Below, piece after piece: positions 45,233 to 55,856 of a DNA stretch of 64,000 bases. The stretch spans positions 58,027-122,026 of the forward strand of contig BCHH01000007.1 in the NCBI GenBank assembly GCA_001599595.1, given 5' to 3'. Below the pieces are notes generated by a model. That model saw only the letters and a list, made by a program, of their open reading frames with translations. It made no database searches and was not told the origin of the DNA. Origin of the DNA: Beverwykella pulmonaria. Lineage: Eukaryota > Ascomycota > Dothideomycetes > Pleosporales > Melanommataceae. Both the position numbers and the translations under genes were made by a program. Position 1 is the first letter of the stretch, and each line of letters opens with the position of its first letter.

Positions 45233-46155
45233 ATGCCAGATATCAATGTGATACAGCACACACCCACACCGCCCAACCATGGACCTCGTCCTGTTCTTGT
45301 ATCCCAGGATGCTTTCCTACAGAGTCCTCTAAATGCTTCAGCGGCCCCCGAGTTTGATATGAGCAGTCGCGAGGCGGAGGGGTTGCAGGTGGATCCTAAT
45401 GGACCGTATCCCCAGCCGACAACAGACTCGAAGCAAAGGCAGCATTGGTGGCCATTCTTAGGAATATCCGAAAAGGAAACTTCTTATGACGATGCTGGGT
45501 TGATACCGTACGAACACAGTGTACGACGAAGAGACGGAAGATGCTGTGGGTTGAAGAGACGGGCAATCATCATTATGGCAGCGGTCACCTTAATAGTAAT
45601 ACTATGTGCTGCAATTGGTGGTGGGGTGGGAGGATACTATGCTCACAAATCTAGCACACCAACACCGATATCGACGTATGTTCTCTCGGCTATTCACTTC
45701 ACCATCACCGCATTGACTCTATTCGCAGACCAAGTCCCACAGTACCCTCCTCTGGTCCCGTAACATCAGGAATCACAGGCATGGCGGCGCTACCCTGCGC
45801 GCCCGCAACTATCCTCTCGCCGCCTGACGCACCCCAGGCCACGCCCCGCAACATCGCCAACCCGTATCTTGCAGCAGGCGCAACATTCAACATTACCTGT
45901 CGAAGAGGCGTACCAGCTGGTTTCAACAAGAACGGCCGCCCAATCGACAACATCGCACGGTTCACTGAGTACACATTTACTGCATGCATGGACAGGTGCG
46001 CGAAAGAAGCTGCATGTGGGGGTGTTACCTATGGAGCCAATTTAACTGCCATGCTTGCGGATGGAGATCCTGGTGCGAATTGTCTGCTCAAGAATGGGAC
46101 GTGGGATGCGCTGGCGGTGAGGGAGCCGTGGTTCGCGAGCGCAGTCAAGGAGTAG
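45233..46155 (+). CDS. Single-pass membrane protein with Cys-rich (PAN-like) extracellular domain
   Basis: Exons 45233-45675 and 45729-46155 with a 53-bp intron (GTATGT...TTCGCAG) joining PISTP; 289 residues. The start at 45233 (MPDINVIQHTPTPPNHG) was chosen because longer in-frame readings lack an ATG. Residues 1-112 are hydrophilic with Pro, followed by a basic stop (RRRDGRCCGLKRR), one TM helix (IIIMAAVTLIVILCAAIGGG, about 115-135), a Ser/Thr/Pro stalk, then a C-terminal domain. That domain has Cys at the spacing C-R-R-G, TACMDRC, EAACGGV and NCLLK, resembling fungal PAN/apple-like modules with N-glycosylation sites (NIT, NLT, NGT). A type II plasma-membrane or cell-wall-facing protein is inferred. 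Role unknown. Confidence 0.73.
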
Positions 46156-46597
46156 GGCAATGGACGTCAGAGCTGCCAAGATGTATTAGGAGGGGAATTT
46201 GGAAGGAGAGAGGGGTGAGGCTCTAACAAAGTTTGTCTAGCTGGAAACTACGAACTCCGAGCGGTGGCAACTGCAAGGGGCTTGTCTCACTTTCGGGGTG
46301 GGCGGACACTCAGCCCTATTGTCAGCATTGCATTGCATTGCATGGTGGGTAGATGGCGATCATCTTAGCTCCTATATCACTCTTATTAGATGCTTACGTG
46401 TATGTTCAACGATAGCTACAAGAAAGAAGATTTTTACAGTTGCTACTACATACATCATCATGTCTCTTCTTCTATTGCAGTAAACTAATATATAATGATT
46501 AAGACGCAAAGAAATCACAAACTTGACTCGGGTTGATAATAAAACCTCCACCCCACCATTAACTAACCGATCGACTACTCTCTATCAATTTAACAAC
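46156..46597. other. Short convergent intergenic region
   Basis: 440 bp between convergent genes; 3' UTRs only. It contains a short tgcat/tgcattgcattgcat microrepeat at about 46326-46342. Confidence 0.45.
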
Positions 46598-47395
46598 TTA
46601 TTTCACGCGTCTAAAGAATCTTCCTCTTCTGCTCCCGCTCCCACTCCCATCCGCATCTCCACCTCTACTCCCCCTCGTACTCGCACTCCGCCACCTCCCC
46701 GCCTCCGCCTCCGCAACCCTTTCTACCTGCCCTGGCGCATAATACTCCACCATGACCGTCCTCCGTTCCGGCGCCCAATAACCCTCGAGCGGCGCACCCT
46801 CTCTCTCCCTCCTATCCCTCTCTACCCTCTCCCGCTCGCGCTTCTCCAGCATCTCCTTGACGAATAAATCGTACCGTGTACCCATGCTCTTGCGTGTTGC
46901 AGAGAGGCGGGTGATGTAGGCGCTTGTGTCGGGCGGCTGGGGGGTGGTGGAGGGCGTGGTGGAGGAAGAAAGGTGGCTGGAGGAGGTAGTTTTGGAAAGG
47001 GCGAGCGATTGAACGAATAGGTCGTATCGATTGCCCTGTTTGTGAACCTCTTTACGTGCGCGGGCCATGTAGGCGCTCATCTCCCGTCCCTCTTCTTCCC
47101 TTCCCTCACTTCCATTCTCTCCTTCTACCCATCCTCTACTACATTCCGCACGCCCATCCTCGTCCTCGCTGCGAATCGTTGTATTCATCCTTCGGCCTGT
47201 TACTGGGTCTCGGCCCACGGCCGCCCTTGCCTCGGCGAGAAGATTCTCAGATGCAGCAGGACGTCCAGGCGCTGGGATCACAGTAGCAGGGGAAGGTTTT
47301 GGAACATGGTTTGGGTGCGAGGGGTGTGCGTACGGGTTGTTTTTTGAGGGGGTAGTGGGGTGGAGGGCTTTTTTAAGGGCGTGGAGGGGGGACAT
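46598..47395 (-). CDS. Hypothetical protein with duplicated RYDLFV motif
   Basis: From the ATG at 47395 (MSPLHALKKALHPTTPSKNN) the product is 265 residues. The same frame is open further upstream to about 47560 and encodes a strong hydrophobic helix (ASIVLFGILAAVLCHALQL), but contains no ATG. The real start is therefore uncertain: either an unseen upstream exon adds a signal anchor, or that part is untranslated. The protein is Pro/Ser/Arg-rich and largely disordered. Two related segments stand out: AYMARARKEVHKQGNRYDLF and AYITRLSATRKSMGTRYDLF, each continuing with V and a short helix. The duplicated unit and a conserved-looking EGYWAPERRTVMVEYYAPGQ block argue for a real gene. I do not recognise a family. 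Confidence 0.55.
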   Translation of the reverse strand: MSPLHALKKALHPTTPSKNNPYAHPSHPNHVPKPSPATVIPAPGRPAASENLLAEARAAVGRDPVTGRRMNTTIRSEDEDGRAECSRGWVEGENGSEGREEEGREMSAYMARARKEVHKQGNRYDLFVQSLALSKTTSSSHLSSSTTPSTTPQPPDTSAYITRLSATRKSMGTRYDLFVKEMLEKRERERVERDRREREGAPLEGYWAPERRTVMVEYYAPGQVERVAEAEAGRWRSASTRGSRGGDADGSGSGSRRGRFFRRVK

Positions 47396-48721
47396 TGTCA
47401 CTGGGCTGGTTGGCGTGTGGATGATTGTCCCTTTGGAAGCCGTAGAGGCCGTGAGTTGAAGAGCGTGGCAAAGTACCGCAGCAAGTATTCCAAAAAGGAC
47501 AATAGAGGCTGAGACACTCACAGCCTTCTTAATCAGGTTTCCCAGATAGACCCAAATCCCCTTCTTCGAACCTCCTCCTCAAACTAGATTCCCTTCCACG
47601 TCTCTTTCTCCCAGTCCAAATCAACACCCGTGCACCACGTCCCACGAAGCGGCTACAACTGCAACACTCCTCAAAGAATCACTCAACCAGTCCAGTCCAG
47701 AACACACGCTCAGCCCCTTTAAATGAACATCACCGTCGTGCCCGTGAGAACCGGTTTCGCCAAACGCTGTGTTCGGCCTGTACTATCCTATGCTATCTCT
47801 TTCAAGGTTGTGATGGTTCACACGAGCGGTGATCTTGTGGTTGTCGTAGTCGTGGCAAGGAGTGATGTGAGGCTGATGTAAGTTTGTCGGGGTTGAGGAT
47901 TTATTATCCGTGGTGTCAGGGGCCGGACCTTGCACGGGCGATGTTGGCCCCCAGGGCGAGCGCGAATTGGGTACTAATTTCCAGCGGAAGGATTCACGCT
48001 AGTTGACAACGATGACAGAAGAGTGGACCAGATATTATGATGAAGACTCGAAAGACACATCACGATGGACACGCAAAGGAAAAGCATAGTAGATATGAAT
48101 TTTCAGTTATTATTTGCACAAAAGCATCGGTCTGCTTGCGGGGTCCGAGACTCTGATCCGATTCAATGAATTCCATCTCCCACCCGTTGTCCTCGGACAT
48201 TGATACACTCTAGCTTGCTAGAAAGAACGAGGTGTAGTAGGAGTAGAACAGCCCATTAGGTATACGATCCGTAGCACCGGAGCGAGATAGGCGCAGAGAA
48301 GAGTGATGAGGCCAATCTGCCTCCAGAAATAAAAGGAACAGCTACACGTATACATATATAATCGTGTGGTTCCCATAATGTGACTTGAAAGTTCGACTTC
48401 GGTCGAAAACCAAGATGGTTGTAAAGAAGAGAACGCATTGCCAGAAACCTTAACCAGGTGTATCTCCATGTGCATTTGATACAGGGAAGTCGAAGAGATA
48501 TACTGCAACTGAAGAATGAAGACATGTCGAAATACAGGAGATACCCAAACCCATTGCTCCCCGAAAACTCTTAATGTTGTGAACTGGAACAGACATTTCA
48601 GAGCCCAAAAAAAAAAAAAGAGATCCCGTTAAACACTAATAAATCAAACGCCCTCTATGCAGATCAGCGAATGTTGAAGTCGAATCGAGCAGTCAAGAAG
48701 CGCCGAGAGTGTATATTGATC
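47396..48721. other. Intergenic region
   Basis: 1.3 kb. The part to about 47,560 may belong to the preceding gene's N-terminus. The rest shows no supported gene. An A13 run lies at about 48607-48619. Confidence 0.4.
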
Positions 48722-51700
48722 TCAATGGACGGGAGCTGCAGGTGTTGCACGCCTTGTCCAATGACTGTTGGTATTATTGTTGTGTGGTGGGGTGGAACGG
48801 TTGTTGGTTGTCCATCCGTTGCCCCCGGAAGAGCGGGGAGAACTTGCATTCGTGTTTGCATTTGAGCTTTGACCTTGGTAGTTTGACGGCTTGCGTGGAC
48901 GTTGATTTGGACCCGCACCAGGGCTAGAGCCAGAGCTAGGGCCAGACGGACCGCCATTCGGGGTATGGTTACGTTTTGGCTTGTTGCTGTACCCAATGGT
49001 CTTCCTGCCTCCACGCTTCTTCGCAACTGACTTTGTGACGGCCACACGCATGTTTTGAAGTCGAATGATGACATCGATGTTATCAGCGCTGTAATCAATG
49101 TCAAGCATGTTCAGTGTCGGCTTGCTCAAGATGTCCAAGGGCCTCTGAAATCTAGAATTTGGCCGGTTCGTAGGGAAGCCTGCAGGTGGCTCATTTGCTG
49201 CGAGGTGAGGGACCTTGGAGAATTTCACGGTTGGTAAAGAACCAAACTCGCGGTCTTCGAGGAGAATGCCCTCAGCGCTGACACGGGAAATAACTTCGCT
49301 ACTACCATCATCCTCAAAGGTCTTTTTCATGCTGAAACTTGGCAAAGAAACTGTAGCAGACGCCACATTCTCACGAACATCGAGAGGTGCTTTTGATGAA
49401 GCCGCAACGGCAAGAGAACCTGGCTTCGTTTGCGCCGCTGATCCAGCCGTGGCAGGAAACTTGGCGATTTGAGCCGGCACTGCTGTGGGTGACTTCTCAA
49501 GAAGGCTATTGAACCTAGCTTGCCACTCGGGGTCAAGAGCGAGTGGCCGTGCACCAAGACCCAGACGAGTACGAGAAGGCATGCTCACAGGGGCTTCTGC
49601 AGGAGCAACCGATTCAGGAATAGCAGCAGGTGGAAGGCGCACACGAGGGGACGGCTTAGGCATCTTGACAACGGGATGGCTCGAGTCACCAGCGAAGGCC
49701 GGATGAGATTCCGTCTCTGGGGGAGGTGGTGAATCCGATTTGTTGGAACTCGGCGATGCTTGCGATGCCATCTCAGATGGTCGTGGGAAGAAACGTGAGG
49801 GGCGCGCACCTTGCGTAGCAGGTTGAAGATGGGCATTCTGGCTGAGGATGGGTTGCGCAGCGAGTCCATCAATAACTGGTTTTGTGGCTTCTTCTTTCGA
49901 CTTCGTCTCCGGCGAGATGGTAGGTGGAGATATCTTCGGCGTGTTCGCACCCTCTGCTAATGCAGGATTATGCCCAACTTTGCTGTGCAGTGTCTTCTGC
50001 GACTTGCCCTGGTGATCGGTGAAGGTCTCAAGAATTTCAGGGCGAAAAGCCTCGCCACCTAAACGCTCGAGATCCTGTCGTGCTTTCACTGCCATGGATT
50101 TATCGTCGTGGCGGATGGCGGCGGCGAAATTACCCCAAGTCTTGGCCGGAGGTGGAGCAATGGGCCCCGGACTGGGGGCAGCATTGTTCTGCTGAGCAGG
50201 GGCCGGTCCCGTCTGGGTGAACATGTTTTGCTGCACGAACGGCTGGCTGGGTGCAACTTGAGGTTGAGCGGGTGAAGACTTGATTGGCACATTCAAGCCG
50301 ATGGCAGGTGCTTGGACGGGCTGTGGCTGGGGAGGGCCTGGGCGGGGCTGGCCTCGAGTGTAGCCAGAATCGAATGTTCCGTTTCCAAGAGCTCTGTCCT
50401 TAGCCTGAGGTGGACCCCAAACGTTAGACGCCCAAGGACGAGCGGGCTGTTGTGGAAGCTGAGGAAGAGAAGGGGACCAGGCAGCTTTGGGAGGCTGTGC
50501 CGATTTCAGTCCTTGAGAGCCGGCTCCTTCGGATTGTGGCACTTGCGCTTGCGATGGTTCTACCTGTGGCTTGTTTTTCTCATTTTCGCGAGTAAAGTTG
50601 CTCGAAGGCTGAGGTTGAGGGGGCTGGTTGAGTGAAGGTGCAGGTTTCTGCTGAACCTCAGTTTGAGCTTTCACCGGAGAAGGACTAGGTTTTGGGACAG
50701 GTTCCGAACTCCTCAACGACTTAGCCGCCGCGTTATCAGGATGATATGGCTTCTTGACGGGGTGAGGCTGGTGTAGCTTCATCATGCCGTATTGAGCGAC
50801 CTCTCCTTCTGATGTTGGCACAGGCGGTTTCGGTGGTGAATGAACGGGGACGGGTACTGCCTTCTCCTTCTGCGGCGATTTCTCCGCAGGTCGGGATGGG
50901 GAGGGTTCTTTGTCTTTCACCTTGTCGGACAAACCCAGAGCTTCAAGCTTTTTGCGCAAGCGTTCCTTCCTCTCTGCCTCTTCCTTCTCTTCTGCTTCCC
51001 GTTCCTTCTGTTTCGCAAGTCTTGCGTGCTCGAGCTTTTCGCGCATCAAACGGTTCTGTATTTCCACAGCATTTTCTAACTGAATAGGAGCACTCGGTCC
51101 TGCTGCATCTTGTATGGCCGATGATCCTACAGATCCAAATGGAGAAGCAAGTTGGGCATTTGATATGCTAGGAGACGGCTTGTGAATGAAGGGGTTTTCC
51201 TCGGATACTGAATTTTGTGGATCATGAAGGGTGGCTTTCTGAGCAGATGCTAGACGAGGGGTGCCTGGAGTGGCGGGATCTGTGCCGTTTACCGAATGAG
51301 ATCCTCGTCGTTGTATGTTCATTGGCATGGGAGGGAGATCTGGGGCGCGTCTATCAATTGACATGCGCCGGCCACTACCTCCGCTTACATTGGACGAGTT
51401 TCGCCTCCGGCCCCATGCAGGAGCGTCTCCGCTACTCCGCGAAGTTTGGAATGCTGCTGAAGGCTCTGCTGGGCCATCATACGAAGGTCGCTGTAGAACA
51501 GATGGTTGTTGTCGAAAGTTATTGTCACGAACTGATCCACGACGCATCTCGTTGACTGGTTCGTAGCGGCCGCTGTGTGAGTTGAATAATTCCCGGCTGC
51601 CACGATCGTCGCGCCAGGACCGGTTGAAGTCATCAGGTGCAATTTCCTTGGCTGGTGGGGGCATCGTGTCGTATCCATGAGACTCTCGGTGTGAAAACCG

Positions 51701-53002
51701 AGATGGAGGTGGTTGCTGCGCTGGCGGATTAATCTGCAATGGTGATACCTTCTCCACAGGAGGTAATGGAGCCCACGGGGACTTAACAGCAGCGACGGAT
51801 GGCTTAGCGACAAGGGTAGGTTTCTCGGGTTGTCCTTTGAGAACCAGGCCGGTTTTCGTGGAACCGCTTTGTAAATGTGCACCTGGCTTCAGAATCGTCT
51901 TGGTGCCACTGGTTGAACTCGGCCGTTGCGAGATAACGACAGGAGTAGGAGCGGGCCTGGGAGCCTCCACAACCGTTTCCAGCTTCTCTACATGTTTTGG
52001 TTCTTCTGGGGGTGGGGGTTGGTTCTCTACTGCGGCAACCGTTGATTTGGTCCCATCCATCCACTGCACTGTATCAGGCGCCCAATCGTCCTCATCGTCA
52101 TCTATATCAGCCCATTTCGCCTCCTTGCTACCCTCATCCGCTTGCAGGCGGGTGGCAAGATGGATCCCATATTGTTGTTTAAGTTCCTCGTCCGTGAACT
52201 GCTTGGGTGGTGGGACCGGCACAGGTTGATTCTTGTTCCATACTTTGCTGGCATCGGGCCCTGAGCCTGCGCCGTTGGTCTTGGACAGTGACGAGCGAGG
52301 GACGTTGCCGAGTCCACTGCCCGACTTAGCAACTAATCGAGGCTTTGCGGTCTGCAGTAGCATGGCACTTGTTTGTCCTGTCGTGACCGCCTTCTCTCCA
52401 GGTCGTGCGGGCGGCGTTGCGACGGCAGATTTCGCCAGGAAATTCTTTGTCACCGAAACGGATTTGAACGACGCTGGCTTCTTCATCGAATTCGATCGCA
52501 AATGGCCCTCGGCACGCTTTGCCTGGTCCACGCTTCCTGGCCGGCTAATATCCGTGTCTGAACCACCACTGGCATCTCCGACAGCTTGGGAGTGGACATC
52601 CTCGGACGCGGAGTGGTCGCCCGCGTCACCATTAACTAGCTGCTCTTTAGTCTCCGTTGTCGTTGCATCAGCCTGTCGTTGAACACCAGAGCCCGCGGTA
52701 GAGACCTGTTTCAGTCAGCTTTATAATGCCCTCACGTCCCTGACTCAACTTACAGTCGCGGCGTCCCCACTACCCGTTCCCGACGCGTGTATACCATCAA
52801 CCCGGACCGCGTCCGTGCTCGTTGCGTTCGTAGATGTAGAAGAAGATTTGTTTGAAGGTTTGGAGTTGGCAGTTGTTAGGCCCGAGGGCACCTCGCCGGC
52901 GCCGGCGGAGTTGTTGGTAGTTGTCGCAGTATCGTCGACGGGCGAGGGGCTACCCATCGACAGTGCTTCCTTTACCACATCGTGGGTGATCTGCTCTGCC
53001 AT
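48722..53002 (-). CDS. Large conserved-looking, mostly disordered protein (1410 aa)
   Basis: Exon 1 53002-52754, a 48-bp intron (GTAAGT...AAACAG), exon 2 52705-48722. The start MAEQITHDVVKEALSMGSPS was taken as the first ATG giving an ordered segment. An ordered N-terminal region follows Ser-rich sequence: KKPASFKSVSVTKNFLAKSA, QFTDEELKQQYGIHLATRLQ, then an acidic Trp motif (KWADIDDDEDDWAPDTVQW). The central about 900 residues are Pro/Ser/Gln-rich with a charged helix (REAEEKEEAERKERLRKKLE) that may be a coiled coil. A second ordered segment lies near the C-terminus (NMLDIDYSADNIDVIIRLQN) before a basic Arg/Lys stretch and a Gly/Asn/Ser-rich tail. Such composition suits an RNA-binding or scaffolding protein, but this is inference. 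The family is not recognised with confidence. Confidence 0.8.
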
Positions 53003-54144
53003 AACAATTCTCGGAGCTGGAGAGGCGGCACGAGAGCCTTTGTCAGAAAGCGTGTCCTCTACGTGTACGGAGCACATGGGGGAGAGCGAACGGCAACCAC
53101 AGACGACCGGGCGTCCATGTATTGCGCGGGGAAGCGAAGTCAAAATATATTCACCTGGGGTCAAGTCCTACAAGTCGCCACGAGGGAGGAGTGTGCGCTT
53201 CCGCAGAAACGTCGAATATGGGCTCAGGGAGCTTGCGCGGCGAAGGGCGGAGGTTCGGCTTCGAGGCTGTTCGCGCGGGCCGTTAGGGGAAGCTGCGGCC
53301 TGGAAGGGTGGTGTCGTCGAGGACACGGAGGGTGTCGGTCGGTAGGGAGATAAGGAGAGAGAGGCCTCGCGTGTATGGCCGGTGGTGGAGATGATGGGGG
53401 TTTAGGAGGAGGGAGGTGTTGACAGCGAGTCGACGAGGTTCCGATGCGGGTAGCAGCGAATGTCTTGGCGGCCGCTTCTTGGACCGAAATGCCAACACGC
53501 CACGCCAGAGTGTTTCAACGTGCAGAGTAAGAATGAAAATGAGTGGGAGGCGAAAGCGCAGGCGGGCGCATCAAGTAGTGTGTACGGGCAGAGGTACATG
53601 GAAGGCACGTGACACCATACTTGTTCTGCTGGCGCTGCTTCGGAAAGGGAGGCTATAGTGTTACACGAGACGGTTATCACGCTGCACATCACGCATTTTG
53701 CTTCTTTCCCGAATGCTCTGCCAAAAGCAAATGATGCATCGCTGATCACAGTCAACACTTCTGTCGACAACCCTCCACGCGCATACCACGGCATCTTGCA
53801 GGGGTACGCGTGGCCTACTCTCACGTCCTGTCGCCGGAGGCTCTGACGTGCCGCAGTGGGGATCGACCTGTTCGTCGGCCTTTGTTATCTGTATCACGCT
53901 CCATGAAGAGTCATGAGAAGTCCTGAAGAGTTCGCAGGGCCTGGAAACACTGGGTACATAGTAGTTGTCCTGTCCTATAGTCTTCGCATGTTAGAAAACC
54001 AACGTGTAGGAGGCCCACGATGACGCATGGTAAGGACCGCATGTGATGCGCTAGCCAGAACTGTGGATTGAATCTGCTACACTCTATATTTACACATGCT
54101 GCCTATTCCGCTCAATTTTGCCATTCGTGAGAGCCGCGGTCCGC
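53003..54144. other. Intergenic region
   Basis: 1.1 kb between two minus-strand genes; contains the promoter of the 1410-aa protein. No additional gene is supported. Confidence 0.45.
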
Positions 54145-54782
54145 TTAATGAGCGTTGTTCTTGTGGTGGCCTAGAACGTGTGAGTCACAGTAAGACAAAA
54201 TGCAGCCTATGCAACCTACGCAAGTGGAAGTAATAGTTCTGTGCATAGCCGAAGAGGGCGAGAACAGCAATGGCATGGACAAGGGCTGTCGAAATCAACC
54301 GTCAGCGCTTCCGTATGAGCGAACCTTGAAACTTCCTGATGGCTACTTACGCTTTCCTGACACATTCTTCCCAAAGTATCGTTTTTGGTATCGCTGCAAG
54401 AAGCCCTTCGGCTGAATCTCGGGGGCTGGTCCTCGGGGCAGCTTCTCGTAGAAGCCTACCACCTTTTGCATGCGGACAGCATTCGGGGATGCTCCAATGG
54501 CCTGTTCTTCTAATCAGCAACGCCCCAGAACTGTGCGATATCCAATGGCGATGCCATGGACGGAGAATTGTTGAAGCCGATGCGATTTTGCGGTCGACCG
54601 GGAGTCGGAGGGAATGTAGCGAGGTGTCGGATCCATCAGGAATAGGATGTAAATAGTTCTTACACTAGGAGAAGAGATCTGCGACAGGTCGTTAGTATAT
54701 TGCAGGCGTGCACGATGCGCTGCGGCAGACGTACCTTGGGGGGAATAAGGGTCGAGAGACCGCGGGCTTGTACGAAACTCAT
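54145..54782 (-). CDS. ATP17: Mitochondrial ATP synthase subunit f (Atp17), five exons including a 15-nt micro-exon
   Basis: Exons 54782-54735 (48 nt), 54678-54664 (15 nt), 54501-54351, 54285-54220 and 54170-54145 (26 nt), with introns of 56, 162, 65 and 49 bp; 101 residues. No single ORF covers it. The joined protein starts MSFVQARGLSTLIPPKISSP, a short presequence-like N-terminus. It continues with MQKVVGFYEKLPRGPAPEIQ and GFLQRYQKRYFGKNVSGKPL, has one TM helix (VHAIAVLALFGYAQNYYF) and ends HLRHHKNNAH. This order and the NYYFHLRHHK ending match fungal subunit f of the F1Fo membrane sector, which contributes to the stator and to dimer architecture in the inner membrane. It is divergent from the complex I subunit gene, 259 bp apart. 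Confidence 0.92.
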
Positions 54783-55041
54783 CTTGACGGCTGCGGATCA
54801 ATCAGTATCAATTGGATTCTCTCGGTGGAGCTACATCGGCTGGGGTGGCGCACCTGGGCTGGCAAAACGGGCGGAGAGGAGATGGGGGTGCGTGAAGTGC
54901 TGATGGAATAGTCGTCGTGAAGTTGCAAGAGAAGCGGGTGGATGACTAAGAGCCCTGGCGGCTTTGGACCGACGACCTCACCACCTCCAACTTCAAGCTG
55001 TACGCTCGACAAAAACGACCGAGCTCTTTCCTCCACACAAC
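54783..55041. promoter_or_regulatory. Bidirectional promoter ATP17 / NDUFS4
   Basis: 259 bp separate the ATGs of two nuclear-encoded oxidative-phosphorylation subunits. A shared promoter would allow co-expression. No specific activator site can be named from sequence alone. Confidence 0.6.
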
Positions 55042-55856
55042 ATGTCTGCCTTGCCCAGGTCAATTGGGTCGCGGCTGCTCCCAGCCACTTTACGGCCAAT
55101 TGCTGCCCGGGCTGCCGCGCCCAGATACCGTTCCTATGCCACCGAACCGACCCCCAAGACAAGCTCGGAAGATGCGCCTGGTGCGAAGGAGACTGGATCA
55201 ACCCTGGTCCGGCAGCAAGGCCCAGAAGAAGGGGTAGTGAGGCATAAGCCGGATTACACTGTACATGTTGATTACCGAACATCGTGGGTTGCCCGCATCA
55301 AGCCTGGCAATCCTCCACAATTCTGATGCTCTTCCCAGAACCTTCTCCCCAGTTCCGAATCGAGTCATGGATGGAAGTGAGCCAGGCGAGGTCCTCGCTG
55401 CTGCCGTGCTTTCGGGCGCACCGACCGACCTTCAGGCACGAACTGTGAGGTATGTGGAATGCTTTCGCAAGTCCCCCGCATCCGCTATCACCCCAACTTC
55501 CTGCTCGTGGCGTTGCTAGTCTCGCGCACTAATGGATTTGCTTCAGAATCTATCGCCCAACCAAACCCGCGACCCAGTCTGGCGATTGGCACTCACACCA
55601 CTGGCTCATGGACTGGGACCCGCTGCCGAAGGGACACCGATGGGAAAACCCGCTGATGGGATGGCAATCGTCCGCCGACTTCATGCAAGGTCACCGGATA
55701 CAATTCAAGACGAAGGAGGATGCTATCGAATTTGCAAACAAGCAGGGATACGAGTACTTCGTACAGGAGCCGAATGAGCGGAAATTCGTCCCCAAGGCTT
55801 ATGCGAACAACTTCACACACGTCCCTGGGAAGTTGAAGATTGTCAGGACGAAGTAG
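55042..55856 (+). CDS. NDUFS4: NADH:ubiquinone oxidoreductase (complex I) NDUFS4-type 18/21 kDa subunit
   Basis: Exons 55042-55283, 55339-55449 and 55547-55856; introns 55 and 97 bp; 220 residues. The N-terminus MSALPRSIGSRLLPATLRPI is an Arg/Ala-rich mitochondrial presequence ending near YRSYATE. The mature part has ARTVRIYRPTKPATQSGDW, WENPLMGWQSSADFMQG, and FKTKEDAIEFANKQGYEYFV followed by the conserved SYANNF-like AYANNFTH and a basic terminus (KLKIVRTK). These are the signature blocks of the PF04800 family, an accessory subunit of the peripheral arm near the NADH/FMN and N-module interface. The first intron's donor is GTGGGT. Clear orthology. Confidence 0.95.

Noticed and set aside
53003..53164. 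N-terminal extension of the 1410-aa protein beyond its ATG
   Set aside because: The longer frame starts at a non-ATG codon and its composition is not protein-like; the ATG at 53002 fits better.
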